A DNA stretch of 35,107 bases from an uncultured Lachnospiraceae bacterium (lineage in GTDB: Bacteria > Bacillota > Clostridia > Lachnospirales > Lachnospiraceae). A model generated the notes under the pieces. The model saw nothing but the letters and a program-made list of their open reading frames with translations. It was not told the origin of the DNA and did no database searches. The DNA is taken from NCBI GenBank assembly GCA_902773435.1, contig CACYEN010000033.1:1-35107 (forward strand), given 5' to 3'. A program made the translations under genes and the position numbers. Position 1 is the stretch's first letter; the number at the start of each line of letters is the position of its first letter. This document shows, piece after piece, positions 32,814 through 35,107 of this stretch.

Positions 32814-34337
32814 ATGAAGAGAGTAATGATGAAGACAGCCGCGTTTATCGCAGCCGCTTCTCTTCTGCTGCCGGCAGCCGTGTCCGGCGGGGAGCAGACG
32901 GGAACTGACAATCACACGATCGCGATGACATCGAGGACCGAATATCTCGGGGAGTGGGAACAGGACGGGGACAAATATCTCTGCGAATACCAGTACCCGG
33001 TGATCTCGGTCGGCTCCGGCGAGGCCGAGGAGTACCCGGAGCTCTGCGCTGCCCTTGAAGAGATGAACGGGGAGATCGCGGAGAACATGAAAGCCGAGTA
33101 CGAGGCGGATCTTGCCGAGGCCAGGGAGATGGCCCGGGACAACCCGGAGAACTTTATGACGCACACCCGGGAACTCCGGTTCTACGTACAGCGCGCCGAC
33201 GCGCACGCGGTGAGCCTTCTCGGCACGGTGTGGGCTTTCCTCGGAGGCGTTCACGGCACAAGCGCCTATATGAGCCGGAACTTTGACCCGAAGAGCGGGA
33301 AAGAGCTCGCCCTCGGCGACGTCGTCACCGACGTGGGCGCGCTCAGGGAGCTTCTCGTTGAGCAGCTCGAGGAGACATACGATTACATGGACTGGAGCGA
33401 ACCGCGCGAGGCGCTCGATGTGGAGAACGCGGACAAATGGGTCTGGACCGTCGGCTACGACGGGATCGGGATCTATTTCGGGAATTATGAGCTCGGCAGC
33501 TACGCCGAGGGGATGCAGACGGCGTTTATTCCGTACGCGGGAAATGAGGACATTTTCAACGGGGAATACCTGGACGTTCCGTCCGCCTACGGCGTGCAGC
33601 TTCTGAAGTCCGGGGAGAACGGATTCGATCTCGACGGGGACGGACAGGCTGAGACAGTCAGCGTGAGCGGGGTCTTTGACGAATACGCCTATAAGGAAAT
33701 TGACGTGAGCGCGGGCGGCTCGACGCTGAAGACGGACGATATCTACTGCTACGACTTTGATTCGACACTCGTGTGTTCCGGCGACATCCGCGCGGTCTAT
33801 GTCGAGGTCAGCGAGGACAACGACTACGCCGAGACCTACTGCTATAAGCTCGACGACAGTTCATCTCCGAAGTTCGCGCCCTCCCTTGCGGGGGTCATCC
33901 CCGAGGGAAGGTACGGGGAGCTGATCGATGGGGATTCCTGGAGCCGCTATGTGCTGACCGATCCGGACTGCTTCCTGCTCGACACGAGGGCGGATATGCT
34001 GAGCACCCTCTCGGCGTCGAGGCCCTACACCGTCGGTGAGGACGGCATGCCGGAACCGCTGAGCGACTGGTACGAGTTCCAGTTCACCCGGACGCTGACC
34101 GCGAAGCAGGACTTTGAGGCTGAACTCGTCGGCGAGGACGGCAGCGGGGAAGGTTCCTTTACCGTTCCGGCCGGGACGGAGCTCACCCTTCTGAGAACTG
34201 ACGATGAGAACTGGACGGACGCGACGACGCCGGACGGGAAGATCGTGAGGATCACGGTGGACAGCAATAAGTGGCCGAGGACAGTTGGCGGCACGGAGAT
34301 CGACGATCTCTTCGAGGGGATGGTATTCGCCGGCTGA
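32814..34337 (+). CDS. Secreted DUF3298/DUF4163-type protein
   Basis: A 507-aa exported protein with a signal peptide (about 1-25, ending AAVSGG; no lipobox Cys). Residues about 40-130 resemble DUF4163 and 140-245 DUF3298, with the typical GGVHGTSAYMSRNFDPKSGKEL. This pair occurs in RsiV- and PdaC-like extracellular proteins of Firmicutes. A calcium-loop-like DLDGDGQAE lies near 274, and the C-terminal end (GSFTVPAGTELTLLRTDDEN) looks SH3-like. AAGGAGG lies 10 nt before the ATG. It has no sigma factor or deacetylase domain attached, so it is probably a surface or ligand-binding protein. Confidence 0.75.
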   Translation: MKRVMMKTAAFIAAASLLLPAAVSGGEQTGTDNHTIAMTSRTEYLGEWEQDGDKYLCEYQYPVISVGSGEAEEYPELCAALEEMNGEIAENMKAEYEADLAEAREMARDNPENFMTHTRELRFYVQRADAHAVSLLGTVWAFLGGVHGTSAYMSRNFDPKSGKELALGDVVTDVGALRELLVEQLEETYDYMDWSEPREALDVENADKWVWTVGYDGIGIYFGNYELGSYAEGMQTAFIPYAGNEDIFNGEYLDVPSAYGVQLLKSGENGFDLDGDGQAETVSVSGVFDEYAYKEIDVSAGGSTLKTDDIYCYDFDSTLVCSGDIRAVYVEVSEDNDYAETYCYKLDDSSSPKFAPSLAGVIPEGRYGELIDGDSWSRYVLTDPDCFLLDTRADMLSTLSASRPYTVGEDGMPEPLSDWYEFQFTRTLTAKQDFEAELVGEDGSGEGSFTVPAGTELTLLRTDDENWTDATTPDGKIVRITVDSNKWPRTVGGTEIDDLFEGMVFAG

Positions 34338-34368
34338 CGCCCGGACACATGGCCTTATAATAAGGAAA

Positions 34369-34396
34369 CGCCGCGGTTCCTTCCGGAACCGCGGCG
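34369..34396 (-). terminator. Terminator of tRNA-Gly
   Basis: A 12-bp perfect stem (CGCCGCGGTTCC / GGAACCGCGGCG) with a TTCC loop is followed on the - strand by TTTCCTTATT. It lies 3 nt after the tRNA-Gly 3' end. It may also slow + strand transcripts leaving the DUF3298 gene, though no T-run follows in that direction. Confidence 0.85.
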
Positions 34397-34399
34397 CTA

Positions 34400-34470
34400 A
34401 GCGGATAATGGGAATCGAACCCACCTTTCATGCTTGGGAAGCACGTGTTCTACCGATGAACTATATCCGC
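34400..34470 (-). tRNA. tRNA-Gly(CCC)
   Basis: A 71-nt cloverleaf on the - strand: acceptor stem GCGGATA / TATCCGC with discriminator T, D-arm GTTCATCGGTAGAAC, anticodon arm CGTGC-TTCCCAA-GCATG giving anticodon CCC (reads GGG), and T-arm TGGG-TTCGATT-CCCA. CCA is not encoded. It is oriented against replication. Confidence 0.95.
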
Positions 34471-34491
34471 GCGTTATGATTTATCAACGAC

Positions 34492-34520
34492 AGTATAGAC
34501 GATTCCGAAAAGAAAAGCAA
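34492..34520 (-). promoter_or_regulatory. Promoter for tRNA-Gly
   Basis: On the - strand TTGCTT (34520-34515), a 17-nt spacer, and TATACT (34497-34492), 21 nt upstream of the tRNA 5' end. Confidence 0.72.
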
Positions 34521-34646
34521 GCACGAAACTTCAGCGCAAAAGGCGCGGGTGGGGTGCCGGGACGTATCATCCGTGTCCACGGCGGCATATCTTGGGGTGG
34601 TGCCGGAGACCCTATACATCATTTTGCGAGGGACCTGCTTTTCGCC

Positions 34647-34684
34647 GAAAATGCCCGAAAATCTGAGGAAAATGACCCCAAAAT
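34647..34684 (+). promoter_or_regulatory. Phased A-tracts upstream of the tRNA-Ser promoter
   Basis: Four AAAA tracts at 34648, 34658, 34669 and 34680 are spaced 10, 11 and 11 bp, in phase with the DNA helix, and end just before the -35 at 34689. Such phasing predicts curved DNA and can act like an UP element. Confidence 0.6.
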
Positions 34685-34688
34685 CTGA

Positions 34689-34717
34689 TTGACAACATTT
34701 TTTCCCTTCGGTATAAT
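34689..34717 (+). promoter_or_regulatory. Consensus promoter upstream of tRNA-Ser
   Basis: A perfect TTGACA (34689-34694), a 17-nt spacer, and a perfect TATAAT (34712-34717). The inferred start is near 34724. Confidence 0.9.
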
Positions 34718-34723
34718 GACAAA

Positions 34724-34749
34724 GTGCTCTTTCAGAGAGCGCGTTTTTT
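34724..34749 (+). terminator. Terminator-like hairpin at the very 5' end of the tRNA-Ser transcript
   Basis: A 7-bp stem (GTGCTCT / AGAGCGC, one G-U pair) with a 5-nt loop is followed by G and six Ts. It begins at the predicted transcription start. It contains TGCTCTTT, resembling an rRNA boxA. Whether it terminates, protects the 5' end or serves antitermination is unknown. Confidence 0.5.
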
Positions 34750-34804
34750 AACAGCACGAAAGGCTTCCGCGGGAAACCTTTGGTGAATGGCGTTTCGGTC
34801 TTAT

Positions 34805-34892
34805 GGAGAAGTACTCAAGTGGCCGAAGAGGCGCCCCTGCTAAGGGTGTAGATCGCGAAAGCGATGCGGGGGTTCAAATCCCCCCTTCTCCG
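34805..34892 (+). tRNA. tRNA-Ser(GCT)
   Basis: An 88-nt class II tRNA with acceptor stem GGAGAAG / CTTCTCC and discriminator G, anticodon loop CTGCTAA giving anticodon GCT (reads AGC/AGU), a long variable arm (GTAGATCGCGAAAGCGATGC), and T-arm CGGGGG-TTCAAAT-CCCCC. CCA is not encoded. It is upstream of a probable rRNA operon. Confidence 0.95.
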
Positions 34893-34961
34893 TTCCTCGG
34901 ATTCAGGGATCCGGTTCTGACGGGCCGGCGGAAAAGAATTTGAGAAAAATCTCATTTGATG

Positions 34962-34990
34962 TTGACAGCATGGTTTCATAATGCTAATAT
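34962..34990 (+). promoter_or_regulatory. Strong promoter, probably for an rRNA operon
   Basis: TTGACA (34962-34967), a 17-nt spacer, and TAATAT (34985-34990). An AT-rich segment with A-tracts precedes it. It is followed by a leader that resembles rRNA-operon leaders. Confidence 0.75.
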
Positions 34991-35107
34991 ATCAAATGCG
35001 CTCGCGAAAAGCGCGGGCACCCGAACATTGATAACTGAACAGTGAGACACATACTAAAGACTCGAAAATTCCTAAACAATTGAGAACAAAATCTCAACAG
35101 TAAAAAA
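34991..35107 (+). other. Probable rRNA operon leader, truncated by window edge
   Basis: GAACATTGATAACTGAACAGT (35024-35044) resembles the boxA-type leader sequence before 16S genes in clostridia. A hairpin TTGAGA / TCTCAA occurs at 35080-35097. The 16S gene itself is not in the window, so this is inference from leader and promoter. Confidence 0.5.

Larger units (their letters stand above)
34471..34804. other. Spacer between divergent tRNA genes
   Basis: This 334-bp stretch contains promoters for tRNA-Gly (- strand) and tRNA-Ser (+ strand), phased A-tracts, and a terminator-like leader hairpin. I see no protein gene; short open frames on either strand lack ribosome-binding sites and family resemblance. 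Confidence 0.7.

Noticed and set aside
34434-34688. 84-codon + strand open frame overlapping tRNA-Gly
   Set aside because: It starts inside a tRNA gene read antisense and runs through promoters; no ribosome-binding site.

Overview
This 35.1 kb window is the chromosomal replication-origin region of a GC-rich Firmicute, most likely a clostridial Lachnospiraceae-type bacterium. The evidence is the order rpmH-(oriC)-dnaA-dnaN-yaaA-recF-gyrB-gyrA on the + strand, with rpmH-rnpA-yidD-yidC-jag-mnmE-mnmG-rsmG and parA-parB diverging on the - strand, plus DUF4446 and DUF3881 genes that I associate with clostridia. Genus and species cannot be told from the sequence alone.

Layout. Left arm (- strand, moving away from oriC): rpmH, rnpA, yidD, yidC, jag, mnmE, mnmG, rsmG; then parA-parB-DUF4446; then serS-DUF3881; then uxuA-uxuB (hexuronate catabolism) and the 5' end of a secreted-protein gene cut by the left edge. 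A 586-bp gene-free stretch (8210-8795) carries four near-perfect parS sites for the adjacent ParB. The only protein gene in the left arm transcribed toward the origin is a membrane-anchored alpha/beta-hydrolase-fold protein (8796-9776) that has lost its catalytic triad. The oriC core is at about 18.07-18.11 kb, with three clustered DnaA boxes between back-to-back rpmH and dnaA promoters.

Right arm (+ strand): dnaA, dnaN, yaaA, recF, gyrB and gyrA, followed by accessory genes: a Gfo/Idh/MocA oxidoreductase, a DUF985 cupin, a terminator, an alpha/beta hydrolase coupled to a DUF2007-like protein, a secreted subtilisin-like protease with a Big2 domain, a lone MoxR ATPase, and a secreted DUF3298-type protein. 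The right end has tRNA-Gly(CCC) on the - strand, tRNA-Ser(GCT) on the + strand, and a strong promoter with a leader that looks like the start of an rRNA operon just outside the window.

How the parts work together: DnaA, DnaN, RecF and gyrase initiate, run and relieve replication; ParA/ParB/parS segregate the origins; RnpA, L34, YidD, YidC and Jag serve tRNA processing, ribosomes and membrane-protein insertion; MnmE, MnmG and RsmG modify tRNA and rRNA. The most unusual points are sequence insertions in otherwise conserved genes: a roughly 240-residue disordered linker in ParB, an AT-rich in-frame insertion in mnmG that contains a perfect DnaA box, a low-complexity loop inside the MnmE GTPase domain, and the triad-less hydrolase in the parS zone. 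I see no transposon, prophage, CRISPR array or clear defence system.
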